Assembly: GCF_028736215.1 (NCBI RefSeq)
Contig: NZ_CP117883.1
Coordinates: forward strand, 558,001-622,000
Direction: 5' to 3'
Length of the DNA: 64,000 nt
Origin: Mucilaginibacter sp. KACC 22773
Lineage (GTDB): Bacteria; Bacteroidota; Bacteroidia; Sphingobacteriales; Sphingobacteriaceae
This document shows, one piece after another, positions 52,554-61,910 of this stretch. Position 1 is the first letter of the stretch. Each line of letters opens with the position of its first letter. The translations under genes and the position numbers were made by a program. A model generated the notes under the pieces. That model saw only the letters and a program-made list of their open reading frames with translations. It had not been told where the DNA came from and ran no database searches.

Positions 52554-55064
52554 TTAATGACCCTGGGAGGGCACCGCCGCACCGCCTGCCTGGTTTGGTG
52601 GGGCCTGGTTATCAAAGTTGCCAGGAAAATTAACCTGGATGTCTTTTTGTCCCTTTGGTATTTCTATCCCCTCTTTATCAAATTCAATATAAATAGCACG
52701 CATTACACTGCTTTTCAAACTAAGCCATTTCGATATTTCGGCCGCCCAGAACCAGGCCCGGAATTCGATAGCTGTATCGCTGAAATTATAAAGAAAAACA
52801 GAAGGCGCCGGGGTTTTCATAATGTCGTCATTGCCCTCAATGATAGTTTTAAGTATTTGCTCGGCCTTTACCACGTCTGTTCCGTAAGCCACCCGGATAA
52901 TTAGCTCAACACGGCGGTTATTGTTACTTAAAGTCCAGTTTACCACGTGTTGGGAAATAAGGTCGCCATTAGGAACAATAAGTTCAGATCCATCGCCGCA
53001 TTCAATTTTACTCGATCGGATTCCAATTTCTTTAATTGTGCCCGATTTGCCGCTTACTTCAATAATATCGCCTACCTGTACAGGCTTTTCAAAAGCAAGT
53101 ATTACACCCGATACCAGGTTGTTTACTATGTTTTGCAAACCAAAGCCTATACCAACGCCCAAAGCGCCAATAATAATGGTTACCCTATCCATTGGGATGC
53201 CCGCGGCGGTTATGGCCACAAAAAAGCCCACAACAAAAATGGTTAACCTGATAAGTAATATAGACGACCTGGTTTTTTTAGCTTGTGGTGTTAGTTTGGT
53301 TTGCTGGCCGGCAAAATCATAAAAGTAGCTTATTACCCGGGCTATCAACCCCGAAATCCAGATTACAATTACAAACACCAGTATACTGCGAAAAGTGAAA
53401 GCTGTGCTGCTTACCTGGTGCGGCGAGTTTAAAAAATCATTAACCTGGTCGTATATATAATCGTCGATGGTTAGGTTTTTAGCTAAAGCCACCAGCCATA
53501 ATATTCCGGTTATTTTAATCAAAAAACCTTTTGACTTTTTCTGCAGCTCCTTAAAATCAAGAAAAGAGGTTAAGCTGTTTTCCGTTTTTTTATTGCCCTC
53601 TAACTGCAAAAACAAACTTTCCATTAATATTTGAAACAGTAAATAGAAGCCCATAGCCAGGCATAGGTTTAAAGTAGCGGTTACAGCTAATAATTTGGCC
53701 AGGCTAAACCGCCCGGCAATGTTTAACAATACCGAAAAAATATGTAACGCAATAAATATCTGTATAGCCCGGAGCGTGTATGGAGGGTACTCTTCTTTAT
53801 TCCTTTTTACATCCTTAAGAAATTGCAACGAGTAATAAATAACCAGCGAAGATAATATGAGCAGCATAATCCTGTCGGGATAGGTAATAAGCACCATTAA
53901 ACTGCTTGCGCACAAAAATATGGCAGCTGTAAACAAAACAACATAAAATTTATATAGCGGCCGTGGCCAGTTGTTTTTAATTAAAATACCAATGCTTGCC
54001 ATCATAATCAAAAACATAGTATGTGCAAATGCCAGTGTAGCATGATCATACAGATAAGGAGATATAATGGCAAAAACGGTTAGTGTTGATAGATAAGGAT
54101 GCTTGACAATATAATTTGTTTGCTCAAAAATGTCATTATACCCGGTGTTTAAACTGGCAATTTTTTTACGGCTGTTATATATCCAGGCAAAAAAAGCAAC
54201 CAGTATCAACAGGTTTACCACGTGCCCAACGTAATTAGATTTGTTGGTTATAAAGTAAACGTAAAGCAGGGAAACCAGGCGGCTGGTTTTTGCAAAAGCA
54301 GTGCCTAAGTCATTCGGTGTTTTACTTTTATGGGGGTTCCAGATAAAGCCATATTCGTTTGTAAGCGCTTTAACAGTAAACTCGTGAATTTTTAAATCTA
54401 TCCTGTCGTCAAGGTCTATTAGCAAAATAGAGAGGGCCGATATCCTGTTTTCGAGCAGGCCAATCCTGATCATGGATTTTTTTGCATTGCTATCTAAAGT
54501 TTGCCATTTTGCATCCAGGTCCTGCACCTGCACAATCGTTTTAGCTCTCAGGCTGCTATCGGATGGGGCATTTCGCAAAACGGTATCCGCTTTAAAGTCG
54601 GCTATCTTACCATGAATGGCATCAAGCTGATTATTGTAAATGGTTACCTGATCTTCCCAGGAGTCCATCTGGTTTTTAAGATGATCAATGATATCTCTTA
54701 TGGTAACCAGGTTTCCTAAAGTAGATGAGCGGTCAATAGCATTACGCATCAAGGCCATCCGTTTTTCTAATGTTGGTAATTCCTGGCTAATCTCTAAAGT
54801 ATCAAACCCGCGCGACAGGTCGGAATTGGTCTCGACGTATGAGGTGGTATAATCTTCAATTTTGCCAAGCAGCATATTTACCGAGCCATCTACATTCTTG
54901 AACGACCGGATTACGGAGTCCCTTCGCAAAACCTTCTGCCTCAAAGAATCTCTTACCGATAAGTGCCCCTTCTTTTTTTTTACCTGTGCAGGGCAATCCT
55001 GGTTAAACGCCAGCGCGGCGATCAAAAATAAACAGATGGTTTTAAATAGGTTTTGCATTATCAA
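52554..55064 (-). CDS. Large MscS-family mechanosensitive channel
   Basis: 836 residues. A signal peptide (about 3-27) precedes a periplasmic coiled-coil part (about 28-230), some ten to eleven membrane spans, and the MscS core near the C-terminus: GALGVGIGFGLQNIVNNLVS is the pore helix, then EKPVQVGDIIEV and the beta domain GSELIVPNGDLISQHVVNW. The large size with a periplasmic region is like MscK/MscM proteins. It opens on membrane tension in osmotic downshock. Start may be 55064 or the ATG at 55058 (MQNLF). Confidence 0.88.
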   Translation of the reverse strand: MIMQNLFKTICLFLIAALAFNQDCPAQVKKKKGHLSVRDSLRQKVLRRDSVIRSFKNVDGSVNMLLGKIEDYTTSYVETNSDLSRGFDTLEISQELPTLEKRMALMRNAIDRSSTLGNLVTIRDIIDHLKNQMDSWEDQVTIYNNQLDAIHGKIADFKADTVLRNAPSDSSLRAKTIVQVQDLDAKWQTLDSNAKKSMIRIGLLENRISALSILLIDLDDRIDLKIHEFTVKALTNEYGFIWNPHKSKTPNDLGTAFAKTSRLVSLLYVYFITNKSNYVGHVVNLLILVAFFAWIYNSRKKIASLNTGYNDIFEQTNYIVKHPYLSTLTVFAIISPYLYDHATLAFAHTMFLIMMASIGILIKNNWPRPLYKFYVVLFTAAIFLCASSLMVLITYPDRIMLLILSSLVIYYSLQFLKDVKRNKEEYPPYTLRAIQIFIALHIFSVLLNIAGRFSLAKLLAVTATLNLCLAMGFYLLFQILMESLFLQLEGNKKTENSLTSFLDFKELQKKSKGFLIKITGILWLVALAKNLTIDDYIYDQVNDFLNSPHQVSSTAFTFRSILVFVIVIWISGLIARVISYFYDFAGQQTKLTPQAKKTRSSILLIRLTIFVVGFFVAITAAGIPMDRVTIIIGALGVGIGFGLQNIVNNLVSGVILAFEKPVQVGDIIEVSGKSGTIKEIGIRSSKIECGDGSELIVPNGDLISQHVVNWTLSNNNRRVELIIRVAYGTDVVKAEQILKTIIEGNDDIMKTPAPSVFLYNFSDTAIEFRAWFWAAEISKWLSLKSSVMRAIYIEFDKEGIEIPKGQKDIQVNFPGNFDNQAPPNQAGGAAVPSQGH

Positions 55065-55204
55065 TTATACGCAATAGATGTTGTTGAAGTATAGCCGGCA
55101 ACCAAATTGTTTTAACGCTGCAGCTAATTGGGCAATTATAACAATAACGGAATTAATAGCCCAAATGTGTTTTTTTTGGGTCTATCTTTATTATTTTTAG
55201 TCTA

Positions 55205-55795
55205 ATGCCAAATTTATATATTATTGCGGGTTGCAATGGTGCTGGTAAAACAACGGCAAGTTACACTGTTTTACCCGAACTGCTTAACTGTTACGAGTTT
55301 GTTAATGCCGATAATATTGCGGCAGGGATTTCGCCGTTTAGCCCCGAAAGCGTGGCTTTGGGGGCAGGTAGGATTATGTTACAACGTATTGATGAACTTT
55401 TAAAGCAGAAGGTTGATTTTGCCATCGAAACAACATTATCCACCAGAAGTTATGTATCGATGATAAAAAAAGTTCAGCAAAACGGGTATAATGTAACCCC
55501 GCTTTATTTTTGGTTAAAATCGCCTCAAATGGCGATGCAACGGGTAGCCTTACGGGTAAGCGAGGGAGGGCATAATATACCCAAAGATGTGATAATTCGC
55601 AGATATTACGGGGGATTAAAAAATTTGATACAACTATATATTCCCATCTGCGACAAGTGGCTGGTTGTCAATAATACAAATGTTGAACCGATATTTGTTG
55701 CCAGGGGTGGGCTTCGGTTTGAAACAAGTATAATAAAAGCCGATATTTGGAGTACTATTTTAAAGCAAAGCGATGATAACGAAAGCAAATACTAA
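55205..55795 (+). CDS. Zeta-toxin-like P-loop kinase (COG4185 type)
   Basis: 196 residues. Walker A is GCNGAGKT at 9-16; the NADNIAAGISPF block and ETTLSTRSYVSMI are like the zeta toxin and related small kinases that phosphorylate UDP-GlcNAc. Later Arg residues in MQRVALRVSEGGHNIP may contact phosphate. The next gene overlaps or abuts it. In epsilon/zeta modules the antitoxin lies upstream; here the only candidate partner is downstream. Whether it is toxic is unknown. Confidence 0.8.
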   Translation: MPNLYIIAGCNGAGKTTASYTVLPELLNCYEFVNADNIAAGISPFSPESVALGAGRIMLQRIDELLKQKVDFAIETTLSTRSYVSMIKKVQQNGYNVTPLYFWLKSPQMAMQRVALRVSEGGHNIPKDVIIRRYYGGLKNLIQLYIPICDKWLVVNNTNVEPIFVARGGLRFETSIIKADIWSTILKQSDDNESKY

Positions 55796-55796
55796 T

Positions 55797-55964
55797 ATGG
55801 ATATTGATGAATTGTCATCAAAGGTTATGGAGGGTTTGAAAAGGGCTAACCGTAAATTGGTTGAAAACGCCGCTTTGAATGACAGAAGCCTCATTGTTGG
55901 CGATGATAGAGACGGCTTTAAAGCTGTTCCTGCAAAAGAGTTGTTAAAAAAACTGCCTAAATAA
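55797..55964 (+). CDS. Small partner protein downstream of the zeta-like toxin
   Basis: 55 residues from the ATG at 55797 (just after the toxin stop TAA at 55793-55795). A start at 55773 within the toxin gene would add eight residues. It begins MDIDELSSKVMEGLKRANRKLVENAALNDRSLIVGDDRDGF and is charged and probably helical then extended. No signal peptide. Its place next to a toxin-like kinase suggests an antitoxin or partner; I do not recognise the family. Confidence 0.6.
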   Translation: MDIDELSSKVMEGLKRANRKLVENAALNDRSLIVGDDRDGFKAVPAKELLKKLPK

Positions 55965-56137
55965 TTACTTCCGGCGCTGTATTGGTTTTTTTGCTCTTTG
56001 CCAGACCCAGACCGTATTTAAACGTGTCACCGTTAAAAAAAGCAAGCCCAGGTTCCTGTTTTTTTGACTGCTATGGCTACGATCAGGCAACGTTTATCTT
56101 TAATTACCGGGCATTACAAAACAACCAATTATTACCT

Positions 56138-56145
56138 TAATTTTG
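56138..56145 (+). promoter_or_regulatory. -7 promoter element TAATTTTG ahead of DUF4271-hemD
   Basis: Exact TAnnTTTG match 28 bp before the ATG at 56174, leader about 22 nt. Confidence 0.5.
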
Positions 56146-56173
56146 CAGCGAATTTTAATGGGTCGATTTTTAG

Positions 56174-57151
56174 ATGCGTTTAGCTGCCTTGAGTTTTTTG
56201 TTAACGTGGTGCGTTGTCTTTGCCGCCTTTAGCCAGCAGGACACTTCGGCGGGCCGCAAGGCCCCGTCCTACAGGCATATCAGCATTGGCGGCAATTCCC
56301 TGCTCGATTCTGTGGCTAACGCCATGCAGGCCCGGAAGCTTTTTGTGGCCGACTCCATGGCAATGCGTTTCATCCGGATACCCGATTCAACCACTACCAG
56401 CGAATTTACTGATAGCATACTTGCGCATACCCAATATAAAGGGTATGGCTTTTTAGATATTCATTTAAAAACAAAAGGCAGGGTAAGGGATGGCCTTAGC
56501 CGCCCGCAGCGCGACCCCTGGATTATTGCCATTATTATTTGCCTGCTGCTATATACAGCAATACTAAATATCACGCTCCACAGCGATGTAAATTTTGTAT
56601 GGCAGTCATTTTATAGCAAGCGCGTTTTATCGCAGGCCGGCAAAGAAGAGGGGGTAGTAAGCCTATGGGCTTTTTTGGGGTTGTTTTTGCTTTTCTGCTT
56701 AACTTTTAGCCTGTTTTTGTATCAGCTGGCTGCTTTTAAGGGTGTTTATTATGTAGTAAGCGGCAGCAGGCTGTTCGTCCTGCTCACAATAGGTGTTATC
56801 GCTTTATTTGCCCTTAAATTTGTAGTGCTTAAGCTGCTGGGCTTTGTGTTTGATATCAATAAACTGGTAAACGAATACCTGAACATCTTGCACCTTACTT
56901 ACTTTAATATCGCTTTTGTGTTTTTACCGGTGGTAATATGTTTTAGCATGTTGGGCGTGCAGTATATACCCATATTGCTCAACCTTACAATCATCGTTGT
57001 TATTGTTATTTTTTTATGGCAGTACCTCAGAAGTAGCGTAAGCATAATTTCTACTTTTAGATTTCACAAATTTTATTTATTTACGTATCTTTGTGCCCTC
57101 GAAATTTGCCCTATTTTAATTTTGATAAAGGCATTAAACATTAGGATTTAG
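56174..57151 (+). CDS. DUF4271 membrane protein
   Basis: 325 residues: a signal peptide (about 1-20), a soluble region of about 90 residues, then about seven membrane spans (from RDPWIIAIIICLLLYTAIL to the C-terminus). The DPWIIAIII.. and YVVSGSRLFVLL blocks fit DUF4271, a Bacteroidota-only family regularly placed before hemD. No function is known. It precedes hemD by 18 bp. Confidence 0.85.
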   Translation: MRLAALSFLLTWCVVFAAFSQQDTSAGRKAPSYRHISIGGNSLLDSVANAMQARKLFVADSMAMRFIRIPDSTTTSEFTDSILAHTQYKGYGFLDIHLKTKGRVRDGLSRPQRDPWIIAIIICLLLYTAILNITLHSDVNFVWQSFYSKRVLSQAGKEEGVVSLWAFLGLFLLFCLTFSLFLYQLAAFKGVYYVVSGSRLFVLLTIGVIALFALKFVVLKLLGFVFDINKLVNEYLNILHLTYFNIAFVFLPVVICFSMLGVQYIPILLNLTIIVVIVIFLWQYLRSSVSIISTFRFHKFYLFTYLCALEICPILILIKALNIRI

Positions 57152-57169
57152 GTAGTTAAAAGAATTGAC

Positions 57170-57928
57170 TTGGAAGACAGAAAGAAAAAGGTTAAAAGTA
57201 TATTAGTTACTTTATCAAAACCCGAAAACGACAAAAATCCGTACGCCGAGCTGGCAAAAAAGCTGAACTTGAAAATTGATTTCAGATCATTTATTCATGT
57301 TGAGGGCGTACCGGCAAAGGATTTCAGGAAGGAAAAAATTAACCTGGGTGATTTTACCGCGGTTATTTTTACCAGCCGCAACTCTGCCGACCATTTCTTC
57401 CGCATTTGCGAAGAGATGCGTTTTGAGGTGCCGGTAGAAATGAAATACTTCTGTTTATCAGAAACCATTGCGCTTTACCTGCAAAAATATATACAGTACC
57501 GCAAACGCAAAATCTTTTTTGGTAAGCAAACTGCAGCCGACCTGGCTGAAGTGTTAAAGAAACATTCTGCCGAAAAATTCCTTTATCCCTGCTCAGATGT
57601 GGCCGCCGAAGAAACCCAGCGCTTTTTGTTGGAGAATGGTTATAATTTTACCCCTGCAGTGCTTTTTCGCACCGTTTGCAGCGATCTTTCAGACCTGGCC
57701 GAAGTATTTTATGACGTTATCGCTTTCTTCAGCCCGTCAAGCATTCAGTCGCTCTATAAAAATTTTCCCGATTTTAAACAGAACAATACACGCATAGCAG
57801 CCTTTGGCGCAACTACACATAAAGCAGTGCTCGAGGCTGGTTTGATTCTCGATATTCCGGCCCCAACACCGGCTGCTCCTTCAATGACAATGGCTATCGA
57901 ACAATATTGTAAATTGGTAAATAAATAA
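57170..57928 (+). CDS. hemD: Uroporphyrinogen-III synthase HemD (TTG start)
   Basis: 252 residues. The start is TTG at 57170; no ATG lies near and the conserved ILVTLSKP strand begins 11 residues in. Family blocks are FTAVIFTSRNSADHFF, FCLSETIALYLQ, FLYPCSDVAAEE, DVIAFFSPSSIQSL and IAAFGATTHKAVLEAGL. It closes and inverts ring D of hydroxymethylbilane to form uroporphyrinogen III, the branch point to heme and siroheme. It sits 18 bp after DUF4271. Confidence 0.9.
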   Translation: MEDRKKKVKSILVTLSKPENDKNPYAELAKKLNLKIDFRSFIHVEGVPAKDFRKEKINLGDFTAVIFTSRNSADHFFRICEEMRFEVPVEMKYFCLSETIALYLQKYIQYRKRKIFFGKQTAADLAEVLKKHSAEKFLYPCSDVAAEETQRFLLENGYNFTPAVLFRTVCSDLSDLAEVFYDVIAFFSPSSIQSLYKNFPDFKQNNTRIAAFGATTHKAVLEAGLILDIPAPTPAAPSMTMAIEQYCKLVNK

Positions 57929-58102
57929 AAAAAAGGAAATTTATTTATCAGTTTGAAACATTTTTGTCGGCAATAGCGTATTAGTGACATCTAATTTACA
58001 TCTAAGTAGTTAGTCAGTTCATTGTTTTTTACACTGTAATTTATTGATAAAACAATGCCGTTGGCATTTAAAAGGGCTTTTTATTGCTTAATTCAAATGT
58101 TT

Positions 58103-58134
58103 TTTGGCACGGTAAAGCAAATTTGATATATTCG
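58103..58134 (+). promoter_or_regulatory. Candidate promoter TTTG-N20-TATATTCG for gldKLMN
   Basis: -33 TTTG at 58103-58106 and -7 TATATTCG at 58127-58134 (one mismatch to TAnnTTTG) are 20 bp apart. Leader about 40 nt to the ATG at 58181. Confidence 0.45.
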
Positions 58135-58180
58135 GGGGTCTTATAATGTTATATTTTTATAACTGATTTTTGATTTTAAA

Positions 58181-59494
58181 ATGAAGCAGATATACTTTTT
58201 AATAGTTGTTTTAGCTGGTGGTGTATTAAGCGGTTGCGGTAGTGGCGGCGACAGGGGGGAAGTAGCCGGCGTGCCGCAGCGTTCCTTTAAGGCCGAAGTA
58301 CCTTACGGTATGGTTTATATTCCAGGTGGTTCATTTATGATGGGGCAAACCGATCAGGACGTAACCTTTGCCCAAACAGCGCAGCCAAAACAGGTAACCG
58401 AGGCGCCGTTTTTTATGGACCAAACCGAAATTACCAACAGCCAATACAAAAAATTTGTGTTTTGGGTACGCGATTCTATCGCTATTACCAATTACGTAAA
58501 TGATAATAAATATTACATGCAGTCCAAAGGTGGCCGTCCGGCCAATGCAAGCGGCAAAAAATATATTAACTGGGCTTATGTAAAAAAGAACCCGGTTTGG
58601 AGCAATAGAAAGGGCGCTGCGAGCAACAGATCGAAACTTCAGGGTATGTTTTACCAGAATGAAGACCGTGTTTTTGACCGCGACGAGATTGATGTACGGC
58701 TGTTAAAATACAATTACGCACTAATGGTACTGCGTGATGCCGCAAACCACCGCAACGATCCAAAATCAAGGCGTTCGGATTTCATTTTGCGCGATACCGT
58801 TACCGTATACCCCGATACATTGGTATGGCTAAGTGATTTTTCATATGCCGCCAATGAGCCAATGGTCGAGGCTTATTTCTCGCATCCGGCTTTTCGCAAC
58901 TATCCTGTAGTAGGCGTTACCTGGAGACAGGCAAGGGCTTTCACTGTTTGGCGTACCCGCTACAATGAGGCTTATAAAAATTCAAGACATTTACCCCCAC
59001 GCGCCGATTACCGCTTACCTACAGAAGGCGAATTTGAATATGCGGCCCGCGGTGGCAGGTTAGGTACCGATTATCCATGGGGTGGCCCTTACATAAAAAA
59101 TGCTAAAGGCTGTTTATTGGCCAACTTTAAACCAGGCCGCGGTAATTATACCGATGATGGCGGCGCTTACACAGTAAACGTGCGTTCGTATTTCCCTAAT
59201 GATTACGGCTTATATAATATGGCCGGCAACGTAGCAGAATGGACATCATCTGCCTTTGACGAATCTGCTTCAACATTTGTACATGACCTTGCACCAACCT
59301 TCGCCGTTGAGGCAAAGTCTTCTGATCCCGAAGTGCTTAAACGTAAAGTTGTACGGGGCGGATCATGGAAAGATATCGGTTACTTCCTTCAAAACTCTAC
59401 CCGTACCTACGAGTACCAGGACACCGCAAAATCATACATCGGTTTCCGCTGCGTTACAAGTTACCTGGGCCGGGATATCAAAGACAAACGATAA
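58181..59494 (+). CDS. gldK: T9SS ring lipoprotein GldK
   Basis: 437 residues. Lipoprotein signal with C19 (GGVLSGCGS), then a formylglycine-generating-enzyme-like (FGE-sulfatase) domain from about 45 to the end: YIPGGSFMMGQTDQD, RLPTEGEFEYAARGG, YPWGGPY, YNMAGNVAEWTSS and GGSWKD..GFRC. GldK (PorK) forms the periplasmic ring with GldN under the outer membrane. It is first in the K-L-M-N order. Confidence 0.95.
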   Translation: MKQIYFLIVVLAGGVLSGCGSGGDRGEVAGVPQRSFKAEVPYGMVYIPGGSFMMGQTDQDVTFAQTAQPKQVTEAPFFMDQTEITNSQYKKFVFWVRDSIAITNYVNDNKYYMQSKGGRPANASGKKYINWAYVKKNPVWSNRKGAASNRSKLQGMFYQNEDRVFDRDEIDVRLLKYNYALMVLRDAANHRNDPKSRRSDFILRDTVTVYPDTLVWLSDFSYAANEPMVEAYFSHPAFRNYPVVGVTWRQARAFTVWRTRYNEAYKNSRHLPPRADYRLPTEGEFEYAARGGRLGTDYPWGGPYIKNAKGCLLANFKPGRGNYTDDGGAYTVNVRSYFPNDYGLYNMAGNVAEWTSSAFDESASTFVHDLAPTFAVEAKSSDPEVLKRKVVRGGSWKDIGYFLQNSTRTYEYQDTAKSYIGFRCVTSYLGRDIKDKR

Positions 59495-59542
59495 ACAAAA
59501 CAAAAACGTAAAATCATCTAAACAAAGTTATTTCTGATTATT

Positions 59543-60352
59543 ATGGCTGGAACTGGAAAGAAAAAACCATTTGGAATAGGAAACATTATTTCAATCGGTG
59601 CAACGGTAGTTATCATTGGTTTGTTATTTAAAATACAACACTGGAAATTCGCTTCTGAATTTATCACTGCGGGCTTAGGCACCGAGGCCATACTTTTTTT
59701 TATTTTGGGTTTACAACGCGAAGATAAAGAGGTTGACTGGGTACGTGTATACCCCGAGCTGAATGAGGATTTTCAGGGCGAATTGCCCAAATCATCATCG
59801 CATCCGGGTGCTATAGGTGCAACAAATACCACCGCTGCCCTGGATAAAATGCTTGAAGATGCCAAGATAGGGCCCGATCTGGTACGCAGCTTAGGTGATG
59901 GTTTAAGAACCTTTGGCGATAAAGTTGCAGCGATATCAAAGGTAACCGATGCTGGCGAAGCCACTATAGCTTTTACCGCTAAAGTAAAAACAGCAACCGC
60001 AAGTTATGATAACCTGAGTGCTGCATTCGAAAAAGCATCTGCCAATTTAGCCGAAATGGCTGATACCAATGTAGATTCAAAGGCGTACCATGAACAGGTA
60101 AATAAACTGGCCAAAAACTTGGGTTCGTTAAACGCGGTGTATGAACTGGAATTACAGGATTCAAACGCGCATTTAAAATCAATGAGCAAGTTTTATCAAA
60201 ATATGGCCTTAACCATGAACAACTTTAACGAATCGTTAGATGATTCCAAACAGTTTAAGGAAGAGGTTGGCCGTTTAGCTAAAAACCTGGGGTCATTGAA
60301 TGCTATATATGGCAACATGCTTACTGCGATGAACCAGCCGCGTGTTAGTTAA
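59543..60352 (+). CDS. gldL: T9SS/gliding motor protein GldL
   Basis: 269 residues. Two membrane spans (about 12-30 and 38-55) include IISIGATVVIIGLLFKIQHW, with the family Lys and acidic residues that take part in proton flow. A long cytoplasmic helical tail follows, with LAKNLGSLNA twice. GldL5-GldM2 form the proton-driven inner-membrane motor that powers T9SS and, where present, gliding. It is 48 bp after gldK. Confidence 0.94.
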   Translation: MAGTGKKKPFGIGNIISIGATVVIIGLLFKIQHWKFASEFITAGLGTEAILFFILGLQREDKEVDWVRVYPELNEDFQGELPKSSSHPGAIGATNTTAALDKMLEDAKIGPDLVRSLGDGLRTFGDKVAAISKVTDAGEATIAFTAKVKTATASYDNLSAAFEKASANLAEMADTNVDSKAYHEQVNKLAKNLGSLNAVYELELQDSNAHLKSMSKFYQNMALTMNNFNESLDDSKQFKEEVGRLAKNLGSLNAIYGNMLTAMNQPRVS

Positions 60353-60389
60353 TTATAAACAGATTTTTTAAAAGCTAAGATTTATATAG

Positions 60390-61904
60390 ATGGCCGGAGG
60401 TAAGGAAACCCCAAGACAGCGAATGATAGGTATCTTATACCTGGTGCTTTTAGGCTTAATTGCGCTAAACGTACCAGAGAACCTATTGGATGCTTTTAAA
60501 AATATTACCAAAAGTTTGGATGCATCTACCAAGAATGTAAACTCCAGTTTACAGCAAACTTATAATTCATTTGAAACAAAAATAAAAGCTCAGCCTGATA
60601 AAGCTAAATATCTTAACGCGGCAAAAGAGGCAAGTAAAATGACCGATGACTTAAATAAATACATCGATGATTTGAAAGTTGAATTGACTGAAAAGGGGGG
60701 CGGTATCAATAAGGAGATTGATGATATTACTGCACGCGACAATTTGGATATATCATCAGAAGTGATGATCAACGGCAAGAAGGCAGATGTTTTAAAAGAA
60801 AAAATAGAAGCTACCCGTGCCAAACTACTGCAATTGTTAGGCAAGGATGCCGAAGGCGTAAACTTTTCTTTAAATGCGGATGCGCCAAAAGCAAATGTAG
60901 GGATGCAGCAAAAAACATGGCAGCAAGCTTACTTTGGCGAAGGTATCCCATTGGGAGCAACTATAACCACATTGGCCAAAATACAGGCAGATACAAAAAA
61001 TGCCGAAAATGAAGTGGTTAAAAAATTATACAGCAACGTTGATAAAGCCGAAGTAACGCTGAATGCATTCAGGGCTGTAGCCGTGTCGCCAAGCAGTTAC
61101 GTTTTGGCCGGGCAGCAATTTAAAGCGGATATTTATTTAACAGCTTACGATTCGCATACAAATCCAATTATCACGGTGGGGGGATCGTCCGTTCCGACTA
61201 AAGATGGTATTGGAACTTATACAACTACAGCAAGCGGCGAAGGCAAACATACTATGAGTGGCGAATTGGTTGTTAAAGCAGTTGATGGCGGCCCCGATAA
61301 AAGGTATACATTTTCTCAGGACTACATGGTTGCAAGGCCATCGGCCGTAGTGTCGCCCGATAAAATGAACGTGTTGTATATAGGCGTGTCCAACCCGGTA
61401 TCGGTATCGGCTCCGGGTGTACCTACTTCAAGCTTAAATGTAAGCATGAGCGGTGGTTCTATCAGTGGATCTGCCGGTCATTACACGGTTAGGGTGAGTA
61501 GTGTCGGCGCTGCGAAAATTACCGTTACCGGCGAAAAGGGCATGGTTTTAGGATCTTCTGATTTTCGGGTAAAACGTATTCCAGATCCTAAAGCACAGTT
61601 TGGCGGCAAAAGTGGTGGTACAACCAGCGCTGCCAACATCAGGGCGCAGGACAGGCTTTTTGCTAAACTGGACAACTTTGATTTTGATGCTAAATTTAAT
61701 GTTACACGTTTTACCATATTAATTATAAAACCACGCCAGGATGCTATTATATATTCGGGCTCGAGCGGCGAACTTACCGGTGCAATGAGATCGGCATTAA
61801 ATACTGTTACACCGGGTACAACAGTTGTTTTTAAAGATGTTGTGGCCGTTGGGCCGGACGGCACGCCACGCGGGCTGGACGCTATTGTATTATCCGCAAA
61901 TTAA
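60390..61904 (+). CDS. gldM: T9SS/gliding motor protein GldM
   Basis: 504 residues. One N-terminal membrane span (about 13-30, MIGILYLVLLGLIALNVP) is followed by a coiled-coil first domain (30-160) and three more periplasmic beta domains (about 220-330, 330-400, 410-504). The N-terminal GGKETPRQRMI is highly conserved. It transmits motion from the inner membrane to the GldK/GldN ring. It is 37 bp after gldL. Confidence 0.95.
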   Translation: MAGGKETPRQRMIGILYLVLLGLIALNVPENLLDAFKNITKSLDASTKNVNSSLQQTYNSFETKIKAQPDKAKYLNAAKEASKMTDDLNKYIDDLKVELTEKGGGINKEIDDITARDNLDISSEVMINGKKADVLKEKIEATRAKLLQLLGKDAEGVNFSLNADAPKANVGMQQKTWQQAYFGEGIPLGATITTLAKIQADTKNAENEVVKKLYSNVDKAEVTLNAFRAVAVSPSSYVLAGQQFKADIYLTAYDSHTNPIITVGGSSVPTKDGIGTYTTTASGEGKHTMSGELVVKAVDGGPDKRYTFSQDYMVARPSAVVSPDKMNVLYIGVSNPVSVSAPGVPTSSLNVSMSGGSISGSAGHYTVRVSSVGAAKITVTGEKGMVLGSSDFRVKRIPDPKAQFGGKSGGTTSAANIRAQDRLFAKLDNFDFDAKFNVTRFTILIIKPRQDAIIYSGSSGELTGAMRSALNTVTPGTTVVFKDVVAVGPDGTPRGLDAIVLSAN

Positions 61905-61910
61905 ACGCGT

